Of a DNA stretch of 64,000 bases, positions 1-10,769 are shown piece after piece. A program made the translations under genes and the position numbers. Below the pieces are notes generated by a model, which did no database searches, was not told the DNA's origin, and was given only the letters and a program-made list of their open reading frames with translations. Source of the stretch: Aspergillus flavus (lineage: Eukaryota; Ascomycota; Eurotiomycetes; Eurotiales; Aspergillaceae). Numbering within the stretch: the stretch's first letter is position 1; each line of letters begins with the position of its first letter. Where the stretch lies: NCBI RefSeq assembly GCF_009017415.1, contig NC_092404.1:1302001-1366000 (forward strand), read 5' to 3'.

Positions 1-290
1 CTCCTAGCCCTGAAGGCTTACCAAAGGCTGATCCTGAACCCAACGTACTTGGTTGTCCAAAACCAGAACTCTGGCCCAAGGTAGATGGTTGACCAAATCC
101 CGATGGCTGACCTAACGTCGATGGTTGACCGAACCCAGAGGGCTTGCCAAAGGCTGATCCTGATCCTGAGCCCAAAGCACTTGGTTGTCCGAATCCAGAA
201 CTCTGCCCCAATGCCGACGGTTGACCAAATCCTGATGTCTGACCGCTAGCAGCTGGTTGCCCGAATGCCGAGGGTTGGCCAAATGGAGAG
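1..290 (-). repeat. FG-repeat coding tandem array
   Basis: This is a degenerate tandem array inside the nucleoporin gene. On the minus strand it encodes alternating GFGQPS, ALGQSS, TLGQPS and SAFGKPS units, so about every other unit has lost the FG phenylalanine to leucine. It is coding and in frame throughout, and such arrays form the permeability mesh of the pore. Confidence 0.8.
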
Positions 291-1236
291 GGCCCTTGAT
301 TGGCAGCAGGACCTGTCTTACCTTCTATGATATCAATCCTATTCGGATGCTCGTTGATACCATCAACGATGTATTTCACGGCACCGCCAAGGTCGTTCAA
401 TATGACATCCATCTGTTTCAGTGCCTCGGCGTACAAAGCCTGAGCCTCTTGGACTGCCTGCTCTACATTTCCTGTTGCAGCAGCTTCATAGTGACGCAGC
501 CGCAGCTCTTCGAAAGATTGCTCTCGCTGAGCACCTCCAAATAATTGCTTTGGGGCGTTTTTACCAGGGCCATAACAAGAAAAAACCCATTCTGGACGAC
601 CCTTACCAGCGGTTAGGTCGGTCTTGATATCATCCGCTGTGACACCATAGCTTTGCTTAAGTCAGTGGGGGATTCTTTTCTTGCCAGAAGTGCATCACTT
701 ACTTTGCTGGCTGCTGGTTCTGTTGCGCAGAACGACCTGTACCAGAGTCAGATACAGAGTATACATGGTAGACCGTAAAAAAAAAAAAAACAAAATTTAA
801 AAGAGTGCAGGTCAATGCCAATTCCAGTAAGGTACTCAGTGCAATGGGTATTTCGAATAATATTCCTAAGGCAAAGATCACGTAGCTTGCAATATCCCTT
901 GAGGAACTTGTGACAAATGCCTATGCACTAAGTTTGGAACACAAAGCATTCTGAGGTTTCAGGGGATGCAGAACAAAGGTGAAAACGAAAGTGAATCAAA
1001 AGGAAGGCATACCTCCGAAGCCTCCACCACCACCTCCTCCAGACAGGACTCCAAAGCGGTTCCCTGAGCCTAAACTTGATTGGCCGGGGTGCTCGAATTT
1101 GCAGCGTTCTAATCCAGTGATCAGTAAAACATCCACCAACAGTTAGGAAGTATGAACGAAAAAATTGAGATTCAAAGGGGTTAACTCTACCTCCAAATTT
1201 GCACCGGCCTTGCTGGAAGAAGCTGCAGACCACCAT
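1..1236 (-). CDS. CCCH zinc-finger FG nucleoporin (Nup42/Amo1/NLP1-like), 3' part cut by window edge
   Basis: Exons read from the right: 1191-1236, 1013-1108, 703-736 and 650 to beyond base 1. Splicing exon 1 to exon 2 creates a perfect C-x7-C-x5-C-x3-H zinc finger (Cys4, Cys12, Cys18, His22), which supports both the ATG at 1236 and the junction. A glycine-rich linker follows, then a helical segment, then at least nine FG dipeptides in FGQPS/FGKPS contexts running off the left edge. In known Nup42/Rip1, Amo1 and human NLP1 the finger plus FG region places the protein on the cytoplasmic face of the nuclear pore, where it helps Gle1/Dbp5 release mRNA. The exon 4 acceptor (after AAAG at 651-654) is the least certain junction. 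The C-terminal part is not in the window. The assignment to this family is firm; the exact orthologue name is not. Confidence 0.85.
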
Positions 1237-1828
1237 CTTGCTTTCTTTTCTGATATCGGACTTAACTAGAGATCAAAGTTCCCTGCTAGACTTTTGCAAC
1301 AGGGATCTTCAGATCGAGAATGATGCTCGGCTATGTATCAGTAGGCCAAGTTCATCATCTGACAGAAGCGAATGAAGACGGCATGTATTTGCGATCAACC
1401 CCCCGAGTGATTTATGAGAGTGGAAGTTTCTTGTTGATGAGCCGTCAGCGAATGAAGTGTTGTCCATCGATCTGAAGTTTATGCCGATGACAATACATTT
1501 CACCCAGTCGGAGTGCTTCCTGTCCCACGCATACCCTGGACGGTGTACGGCACCGGTATTGGTAAATTACAACATCATGCTATGACCTTGCGAAAGAACA
1601 TTCACCGTTTATCTGTCTTTAAAGACGACCCTTCAATGTAAAATCAATCTTCGAAATCTTGGTACGGTGCTGTGTTGAGTACTAATATTACAAGTGAATT
1701 ACGAAGGCTCCAAATTCAAACTCCAAATTCTCCAATCTCCAAGCCGGATCCATAAGAATTAAAATCGTGTCGCATTTCCAACAAGCTGCGAGCTCATTTC
1801 ACGAAACTTGGCCATTGCAGTGGTGCTA
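1237..1828. other. Intergenic: upstream of the nucleoporin gene, downstream of the ELYS-like gene
   Basis: About 590 bases between two minus-strand genes. The short open frames here have no recognisable protein. It must hold the nucleoporin promoter and the ELYS-like terminator; I see no distinctive element. Confidence 0.5.
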
Positions 1829-2877
1829 CTATGTCTGCGATGGCTGAATGCCTTGTCTGAGAATGTCCCAGTTCAGCCCATCGACCTTCTTTCCGCCCAA
1901 GGACTCAAGATCGGCCGACAAGTTTTCTAACTTCCCTGTCGCAAGACGGCGCATCATGACGGTGTCCTTAGCACCATGCAGACCCTTTGCATTCCCACGG
2001 AGAAGACAGTCCTCAAACCACCCCTCTTCCTGGTCATCGAAGGGGAGACCAATCAATTCCATAGCGCGCTTGCTCCGGGTCTCGCCAGCTTCCGTCGAGT
2101 GCACGAATTCAATGAGCTGCGCAAGGTAATTCTGGCGAAGCGAGTCGTCATAGTTCCGGGTAAAGTAGAAGGCTTCCGTAATGCTGGAGCGACAAAGAAT
2201 TCTGAAGAATGCTTTCTGAACCTTTGTGGATGCCAGTGGTGGGCTCACAGTGAGGTAATACGCCATTACGAGGCTGTCATCGTGCTTTGGAAGCTGTGGT
2301 AGGGTGAGAACATAAAGGATTTCATCGGGAAATGTTGGAATGATGGAGGGTTCAGTCAAATATTCAATAGCGCGCTAGATTCACCGACGGCGTTAGCAAG
2401 CTATCGTGGATCGCATGTCCGGTATCCTCGTCGTACCTTAAAATCTAGCCTGTCTAGGTTCCAGAGCCCTTCAATGAAGAAACGGTACTTTTCGGGTAGA
2501 TGGAATCGCCGCGAAAATTGTGAAGCGTAGTCATTGGCTGCCCGGCAGTCCTTTAAGAGATAGTAGATCAAGGCCTGCTTGTGATGGATATCCAGTGGAG
2601 ATGATACGATGTGTCCGAAAAGGGTTCGGAGGTCTGCATTGGACTTTGGAGGGTATACTTTCGTCACTATATAGTTATGCTTGTCAGAAACATTGTACAT
2701 TATCAATGTTTGATCATTATTACCTGCTTTCACGCCGAGCAGTCCTAGGAGTCTGTCGGCGAACAACTGGTTATCCAAAGCCCGGCGGTTGGACAGTATC
2801 TGTTCAATGACCTTGCCATCATATGTAAAATTCTTGTTGAAGGAGAAAACACTGTCGAAATCTTCCCAAGGCGCCAT
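1829..2877 (-). CDS. ELYS-like nuclear pore complex assembly protein
   Basis: Three exons (2724-2877, 2437-2666, 1829-2374) give 309 residues. Splice phases close exactly, and both introns (57 and 62 nt) have GT-AG ends. The protein is wholly alpha-helical in character, and its central region, with ALIYYLLKD, FIEGLWNLDRLDF and a later FPDEILYVLTLPQLPK stretch, matches the ELYS domain. In animals ELYS seeds pore assembly on chromatin; fungal homologues such as the Aspergillus ElyS are short, as here, and are nuclear-pore components. The ATG at 2877 starts MAPWEDFD, typical of the family. An extended frame upstream of it reaches 3159 but has no ATG. The gene lies 592 bases from another nucleoporin gene on the same strand and is head-to-head with SMC4. 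Confidence 0.87.
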
Positions 2878-3173
2878 TTTGGGCCGCGCCACACTCTTGT
2901 TAGCTGTGAGACCTTTTTGATATAAATGCCAAAGATTACTCTTATCATGTTGACCTGTACCATGGTTACAGTACATACGGATGACATAATACGGGCGGTG
3001 GCTGCCAGACTGTTGTGGCAGAAAAACAAGGCTTTTCCTCTTTGGGCGACAATGTAAACAACCCACTTCCACCCACCAGCGCTTTTTCAAACAGCCGATA
3101 ACATCGCGACACTGGCCCCGTTCACACTCGCCTTCATGAGGCCCTCCTTTGCGGACCATACCACCATATCATA
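2878..3173. promoter_or_regulatory. Divergent promoter between ELYS-like gene and SMC4
   Basis: A 296-base gap between two start codons facing away from each other must carry both promoters. No clear TATA box is visible. The pairing of a pore/chromatin protein with a condensin subunit suggests shared cell-cycle control, but that is inference. Confidence 0.6.
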
Positions 3174-6100
3174 ATGTCATCAATCGCAAGAGGCAGGCCA
3201 TCCCGGCGCTCTGCTCCTCGAAGGAGCTATGTCATGTCGGAGACATCTGAAGAGGAAGATCCCGGAAATGTGACCCCCACGCCGTCCCAGCATGACGTTG
3301 AAGAGGAGGATGAAGACGATTCCACCCCAGTTCCCAAGAAACCCTCCACAAGGAGACGGTCTAGCAGGCGTACGACAGCTGATGCGCCTGCACCTACGCC
3401 TAGCACCGCACGCCCCGCACGAAGGTCCCGCAGGTCGACAACGGCAGAGCAGGAGCAGGCATCGTCGCAAGTTGGTGAATCAAATGACGAAGGGAATTCA
3501 GTTGCATCTGTAGAAGAGCCTGAATCGCCTTCACAAAATGTGGCGGCAACGAAAAGAAGAAGTACGACATCTCGCAGGAGTCGTGACTCCATGACGCCCA
3601 AACCGGAACGGTCTTCAGTCGAGCCCTCCATATCGCCTCAATCCCAAGCCCGGTCTCAGAGAGGCAGCGTGCCACCGCTTGGCGATATCACCGAGGCTGC
3701 AGTGAACAAGTCCCCTTCGCCCGAGGATACAAAGTCGCAAATTTCGATCATTAATCCCCATTCGACCGTTCTCGAGAAGCCGATGGATATCATGATGAAG
3801 GCGCGCAACTTAGCTCATCCGACGATACCTGAGGAACCATCAGGACCGAAGAGTCGCATGGTTATCAAGACTTTGATTCTTAACAACTTCAAGAGTTACG
3901 CAGGGAAACAGATCGTAGGGCCCTTTCACGCTTCTTTTTCCTCGGTTGTGGGACCGAACGGCTCCGGAAAGTCCAATGTGATTGATGCGTTGCTATTCGT
4001 GTTTGGCTTCCGAGCCAGCAAGATGCGACAAGGCAAAATTTCTGCTCTGATTCACAACTCTGCTGATTTCCCAGATTTGCCCTTCTGCGAAGTTGAGGTT
4101 CATTTCCAAGAGGTCCTCGATCTGCCAGATGGAGCACACGAAATAGTCCCAGATTCCCAACTGATTGTCTCTCGAAAGGCATTTAAGAACAACACCAGCA
4201 AATATTACATGAATGGCAAGGAAACAAACTTCACCGCCGTAACGACCTTGCTCCGTGACCGAGGAATCGACCTAGACCATAAGCGTTTCCTGATTCTCCA
4301 GGGTGAAGTCGAATCCATTGCCCAGATGAAGGCAAAGGCCGCCAATGAGCATGAGGACGGGCTTCTCGAGTATCTTGAAGATATTATCGGAACTTCGAAA
4401 TACAAGGCCCCCATTGACGAAGCGGCCACCGAACTAGAGACGCTGAACGACGTCTGTGTTGAGAAGAATAACCGTGTGCAGCATGTAGAGAAAGAAAGGA
4501 ATGCCCTAGAGGACAAGAAAGATAAAGCTCTTTCCTACCTCAATGACGAAAATGAGCTCACCCAGAAGCAGTCGGCGCTTTATCAAATTTACATTGACGA
4601 ATGTGCCGATAACATCCGCGTCACGGAAGAGGCTATCCTCCAAATGCAAGAGCTCTTGAACATGGAACTTGAGAAACATGAGGGCAATGAATCGGGGATT
4701 AAGGAGCTTGAGAAGGCTTACAAGCGCGGCATGCGTGAATACGAAAACATGGAGAAGGAAGTACAGGCTTTGGCAAAAGAGATGGCGAAGTACGACAAGG
4801 AGTCCGTCAAATTTGAGGAAAAGAAGAAGTTCTTGGTTGGCAAGCAAAAGAAGCTGGAAAAAACAATTCAAACTGCCCGTTTGGCTGCTTCCGAATGCGA
4901 AAGCTTGGTCGAGAAACATACCAGTGATATTACCAAGAAGACCAAAGAGACAACGGATCTAGAGAAAGAGCTAAAAGTGGAAGAGGATGAATTGTCGGCA
5001 ATTCGTGAAAGCTTGAAGGGCAAAACCCAGGGCCTTTCGGATAAGATCACGGCCAAACAGAAGTCACTTGAGCCATGGGATGAGAAGATCAACAAAAAGG
5101 TCTCCGCTGTTGCAGTGGCACAAAGTGAGCTTGACATTCTTCGGGAGAGAAGCAATGCCGGTGCTGTACTCCTAGAGGAAGCACAGGGCAAGGTTTCATC
5201 TATTGAGGAAACGTTAGCCGCCAAGGAAACCGATCTTGAGGAGCGGAAAGAGCAGAAGGCCATTCTTGAGGAAGAGGTCGCAAAGCTAAAGCATGACCTC
5301 AAAAAGTACGCCCACAGGGAGCCAGATGTTCGCGCTCATGTCTCCAGCGCCCGGCAAAAAGCCGACGAAGCAAGAGCTAGCCTTGCAAGCACACAAAATC
5401 GTGGCAGTGTACTGTCTGGCCTCATGCGTCTCAAGGAATCTGGTCGTATCGAAGGGTTCCACGGACGACTTGGAAACCTCGGGACAATCGATGAGAAATA
5501 TGACGTGGCTATATCCACCGCTTGTCCAGCATTGGAAAATATGGTGGTGGATACAGTCGAGGTTGGTCAACAATGCATCGACTACTTGCGGAAGAACAAT
5601 CTTGGCCGAGCCAACTTCATACTTTTGGATCGTCTTCCACGACGGGACATGTCATCGGTATTCACCCCGGAGAGTGTCCCACGCCTGTTTGATCTCGTGA
5701 AGCCCAAGGATCCGAAGTTTGCACCAGCATTCTATAGCGTGATGCAAAATACTCTTGTCGCCAAGGACCTAGAGCAAGCTAATCGCATTGCCTACGGTGC
5801 CAGACGGTGGAGAGTAGTGACACTTGATGGCCAGCTCATAGATACCTCGGGTACCATGAGTGGTGGTGGTACCCGTGTTGCTCGGGGTGCAATGTCGTCG
5901 AAGCAGGTCGCGGACACCAGCAAAGAGCAGGTTGCAAGACTTGAAGGTGACCTCGAAGAGATGGAGAGGAAGTTCCAGGCTTTCCAGGAGAAGCAAAGAC
6001 ATATAGAGGCGGCGATGAGAGAGAAGACGGAGGAAATCCCACGTGTCGAAACAAAGATTCAGAAGATCTTGATCGAGATTGAAAGTACCAACCGCAGTCT

Positions 6101-7582
6101 CGCAGATGCCCAGCGGCGCGTGAAGGAGTTGAGCGCTGCTCACAAGCCATCCAAGACGGACGCAGCCCAGGCTGCAGCTCTGGAGAAGCAGATCGCTTCT
6201 CTCGAAGAGGAAATCGAAGATCTCCGTTCACAGAAGGGAGGAATTGAAGAAGAGATTCAAACTCTCCAGAACAAGATCATGGAGGTTGGTGGTGTAAGAC
6301 TGCGAGGTCAGAAGGCTAGAGTCGACGGTCTGAAAGAACAGATCGGCATGCTTGCCGAAGAGATCTCAAATGCGGAAGTCGGCAAGTCCAAGAACGAGAA
6401 GCTTATAGCCAAACATCAAAAAACACTTGGGGACGCTGAAGAGGAGCTCAACCATATTACCGAAGACCTTGACAAGCTGAATGAGGATGTCTCCAACCAA
6501 GCTAACGACGCATCCGGTTGGAAGCAAAAGGTAGAGGAAGCACAAGAGGCCCTCGAGTCGAAGAAGGGAGATCTCAAGACCGTGAAGGCCGAGTTAGATG
6601 AGAAGGTGGCCGAATTAAACGAATCTCGGGCCACGGAAATCGAAATGCGCAATAAGCTTGAAGAGAACCAAAAGGCTCTAGCGGAGAACGAAAAGCGCGG
6701 GCGCTACTGGCACGAGAAGCTGTCCAAGTTAACACTGCAGAATGTGAGCGATCTTGGAAATGAGGAAGCGCCCGCAGAGCTGCAGACATATACCAAGGAT
6801 GAGTTATTGGAGATGAACAAGGAGTCTTTGAAAGCTACTATTGCAGCTTTGGAAGAGAAGACGCAGAACTCCCCTGTTGACCTCTCTGTCATCGAAGAAT
6901 ATCGTCGCCGGTCTGCCGAACACGAGGCGCGTTCAGCGGATCTCAATACTGCCCTGGCATCTCGCGACAGTGCTAAAGCTCGTCTTGACGGCCTTCGATC
7001 CGCTCGCTTGAACGGATTCATGGAAGGCTTTAGCATCATCTCGCTCCGCTTGAAGGAGATGTACCAGATGATTACAATGGGTGGCAATGCGGAGCTCGAA
7101 TTAGTGGATTCTTTAGATCCTTTCTCTGAAGGTATCTTGTTCTCCGTCATGCCTCCGAAGAAGAGCTGGAAGAACATTGGCAACTTGTCCGGTGGTGAGA
7201 AGACACTGTCTAGTTTAGCCCTGGTTTTCGCCTTGCACCATTACAAGCCTACGCCGCTGTACGTCATGGACGAAATTGATGCCGCCTTGGACTTCAGAAA
7301 CGTAGGTGTACCCCATTGTCTCTCGACACAACAAGCCAGCTAACTCAAGCGTTCCAGGTTTCCATCGTAGCTTCGTACATCAAAGAGAGGACGAAGAACG
7401 CGCAATTCATCGTTATCTCCTTGAGAAACAACATGGTAAGCTTCTCAACCTAGTGGACTATTCTTGGATATCGCTAACGATAGTAGTTCGAACTCGCATC
7501 GCGCCTGGTCGGTGTCTACAAGGTCAACCATAAGACTAAGAGTGTGACCATCGAGAACAAGGATTATATCAAGAGACAGTAA
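3174..7582 (+). CDS. SMC4: Condensin subunit SMC4 (Cut3 family)
   Basis: Exons 3174-7301, 7358-7435 and 7487-7582 encode 1433 residues, the usual length for fungal Smc4. A basic, serine-rich N-terminal tail of about 230 residues precedes the head. Walker A GPNGSGKS is at residues 260-267. Two long coiled coils flank a hinge at roughly 745-870. The ABC signature LSGGE is at 1338-1342 and Walker B (YVMDEIDAALDF) follows at about 1361-1373. The two small introns sit just after Walker B, and both splice in frame to restore the conserved C-terminus that ends with DYIKRQ. With Smc2 and the non-SMC subunits it forms condensin, which compacts mitotic chromosomes using ATP. No catalytic residue is missing. 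The long N-terminal tail is rich in Ser/Thr-Pro, typical of a Cdk-regulated region. Confidence 0.97.
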
Positions 7583-9096
7583 TGAATGCTGAAATTAAGT
7601 GTGCTTGTTGTTTTGCGTTGCTTCCTCAACGATGTTTATGAGCCGGAAATGGATGGGAATATGATGTGGTTCATGTTTGTTCGGTGTGATGGGTTCCTGC
7701 AAGTGTTATCGATTCTCTTTTATTGTGTCCACGGATACCGACGGGGATTTTGGGATAGGTCACTTCTATTCGGTTGAACATGTTTTTCCTTGTGTTCTTC
7801 AGTATATAATTTTCTTCTAACAGACGGAAATCTCTGCAACTTACATCTCGTTTGCCATAGTCTATAATCTTCAGATCGATTAACATAATCACTTCACAGT
7901 TATCTACCGGTCAAGCCTTGTTAAATGCGGCATCTCAATCATGCGTCTCTTAATGCACCCACTTCATTGTTGATAATGGCACGCTCATAGCCATACAAGA
8001 CAGGGAGGAGAGCATGCAAAGAAGTCACATATAGAAATGGAGAAAATCAAGTCCATTAGCGAGATATAGAACACAATGATGTCTAGGGACGACATCTACG
8101 CGCTAGCCAACGGTGGTCGACTAGACACTAAAGGCAGTTATGCTTCTCTGAAGACCCAGTTGATTTCTACCGCTGATATATTTGTGCCATCGTGTAGTGG
8201 ATTTAGAACGGATATATATTATGTCTTAGTGCGATGCGATTTACTGCATCGTGAGCGAACGAGTACATATTAAATATATCATCGAACTCACGTGGGGCTT
8301 GGGGCCTCTCATATCGCTGTGCATGGGGTTATTTGTGGAATGCTCTTGTAGATTTACGCATACTCCCTGGCTTTCGTAGTAGTATACTGAAAGCTAGAAT
8401 AGCTACCTCAAGAGTAAATTACTGAGGGATGCTCTATCCAGTACCAAGGCAATGATGCTGTTCTAGATCAACCTTATGTTGTGATAGTACTCTTGCAAAC
8501 CCTCGCATTTATCAATTCAATATCTCATCTTTAGGAGAGCAAGGTCTACAGGTATACACATTTTTCGATTAAGATCACAATGATTGATTCAGACCCAGAG
8601 AAAGGGCACTGTTGAGATAGAATACATACAAGCATGTCAAATGTCGCGCGAGCGTTTCGTTCATCGCTTTCGTAACGACATTCACATCATGAACCAAGTG
8701 CTTGCCAGCCTCGTCCTCTCCCCTTAAAATTATTAGAAAAATATAATTTAAGAGTGTAAAGTGCGTGTTCGAAGTTGAAAGGGAATCGAGCAAAACTAGA
8801 CCGCTTGTCCACCCACGCTTGGAAAGAAGTAAAGAAACTGGCATAGAGGTATGTTGCCCAAAATAAACCGAAACTCCGCTTCCATCTTAAAAGGCGCCGT
8901 AGTCTATGTCGAATCCGTCCGTCAATGTCACAAAGGCTAGGAAAAGAACAAAAGAAAAATAACAAAAAAAAAGGGCATGGTCATTGACCGTCATTCATGA
9001 AGCAATATCCACGCGTTTATGATAGGATATTGGGAAGATGCACGTGATACCGTGATCTGTTATGTAACGTAGTTTGATAGCGACCACCAATACGGT
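7583..9096. other. Intergenic between convergent SMC4 and LST7
   Basis: About 1.5 kb of AT-rich sequence lies between two genes that end toward each other. Frames of 60-90 codons occur on both strands but lack family features, and several begin with TTG rather than ATG. I see no tRNA, transposon relic or tandem repeat. It is long for a 3'-3' gap. Confidence 0.5.
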
Positions 9097-10769
9097 TTAT
9101 GCGACAACAGACCGGCGTGGTGCGATAGGGATAGGCTTGGGACCCGAAGATATATCAAGCGTAGACATTCCGAGGTCGCTATCTTCGTATTTCTGCGACG
9201 CTTTCGGTTTACCGCCACCCACGATCGAAGGCCGTCGCGAATCCTCGCCGTCACGTATCGTACTACAAACGAATCTTTCTTCGGAAATGGGGTCGGCTCC
9301 GAACATCGAGCCTAACTGTTGCAAGAGAGCAACAAAGTTTGCGTGAATTTCTGCAAAGATGTACTGGTTGCCCACGATCTCGCTGAGATTCCTTGCCTTC
9401 ACCTGACCAGGGCGACGAAGCTGACCATCTGGATCAAGGGCACGGCCGGTGAGGAAGGAAGAGACTGGGGTGTACTGTCTACTGTTCGTCCGATCAGGTC
9501 CTTTATTCTGTTCTTCGCGACGCTTTTCTTCCTCCTGATATTTCTCAGCCGATTTGACAATTCCCGCTGAGATTCGACCGAAAGCACGCCAGATCACCGG
9601 ACAAGCGCGGAACGCCCTTCCAGTGTCTTTGCCAGCCAGTGCAACCAATGCGTAGCTGCGCCGTTTACCGCGTGCCATGGGGTCCGGAAGGCGAAAGACA
9701 AACGCGATCGTATACCCTGCAGAGGAGTCGCCAAAGCACAAGGGACCGGAGGAGGCACCTTGCGGGAGGAGTTCACAACTCAGGGTTCGAATGGAAGAAC
9801 GTCGGAGAAGAGCATAATCCGCTGGGTTTGGAGGGCCTCGTAGCGAGAGATAGGTGAGAATATGTGTGTGGCAAGAGGCGTCAGATGCAACCGACGAGGA
9901 ATGTAAAGACTCAGGATAGGAGGCGTGTACATGCGGGTCGTGTGCACCGTCTTCGGTTTCGGAGTGATTTGAGCCGCAAGAGTAGACGACCTCTCTCGAG
10001 CGCAAAACGGGGCTCCCGTTTTTCCCTTTACCATCGCTCTTAGGCGTACCAGGGGCGCCTGGAGGGAGCTGCTTGCTTACATTATCTGGCAATGTCAAAC
10101 TACAGCTTGCGCAGGTATCGCCGTCTGCGCCTCCAAGTGGGTTCAATCTCTGCTGGGCCTCAGCGGAATTGGCCTGTGGCTTGATAAAGTAGGGGTGATC
10201 CTCGATTTTTTCGAAGTCGGCTTTGCCTGGAAGTTTTCCATGAAGTTTGGATGAATTGGTGTCCTTGCCGTAAGTGGGGCTCTGTAGATGAGAAGATACT
10301 GTGTCATGAGAAGTTGCAGGGGTGTCGTCGGGAGAGAAATCGGATCTGTCTGGGTAGCATTGCGAGCAGGAGAACGGCAAGACCTGCGAGCAGATGATCG
10401 AGGTGGGACCATGCACCTCGCAGAAATGCGTCAAGGAGAGCTAGTGGACGAACAGTTAGTTTCGGACAAGTAACACCCCGAGAAATACGAGCATGTGTTT
10501 GAAACCTCCACGGCGCGAGGGAGGCGAACAATGATGAGATCATCATTCTGGCGAGGCCCCATGCGACCATGATGCGCTCAACACGTGAATTGGGAAGAGG
10601 GCCAGTTCATGAGGAAGATAGAAAGCATCCATGGGAACGAGAGTAACAGTGATAGTACACGTCGTTACGTCGATGCGATAGAGCCAAGGGGACGGATAGG
10701 AATAGTAGTGGTGATAGCGTCGTGCGTCCAAGCCGGAAAATATAGTTTCACACTTACAATGAAGTCCAT
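9097..10769 (-). CDS. LST7: Folliculin/Lst7 family protein (longin-type N-terminal domain)
   Basis: Two exons, 10758-10769 and 9097-10440, encode 451 residues. Exon 1 carries only four codons (MDFI) and is joined across a 317-nt intron to LSLTHFCEVHGPTS, the hallmark start of folliculin family proteins (a Cys/His-rich first longin strand, then a CSQCYP motif). Later segments (FVFRLPDPMARGKRRSYALVALAG, DTGRAFRACPVIW) fit the same domain. A low-complexity insert lies at about residues 45-190. In yeast, Lst4-Lst7 is the FLCN-FNIP equivalent: a vacuole-surface GAP for the Rag GTPase Gtr2 that signals amino acids to TORC1 and affects permease delivery. The folliculin C-terminal DENN part is missing, as in other fungal Lst7 proteins. 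Confidence 0.85.
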
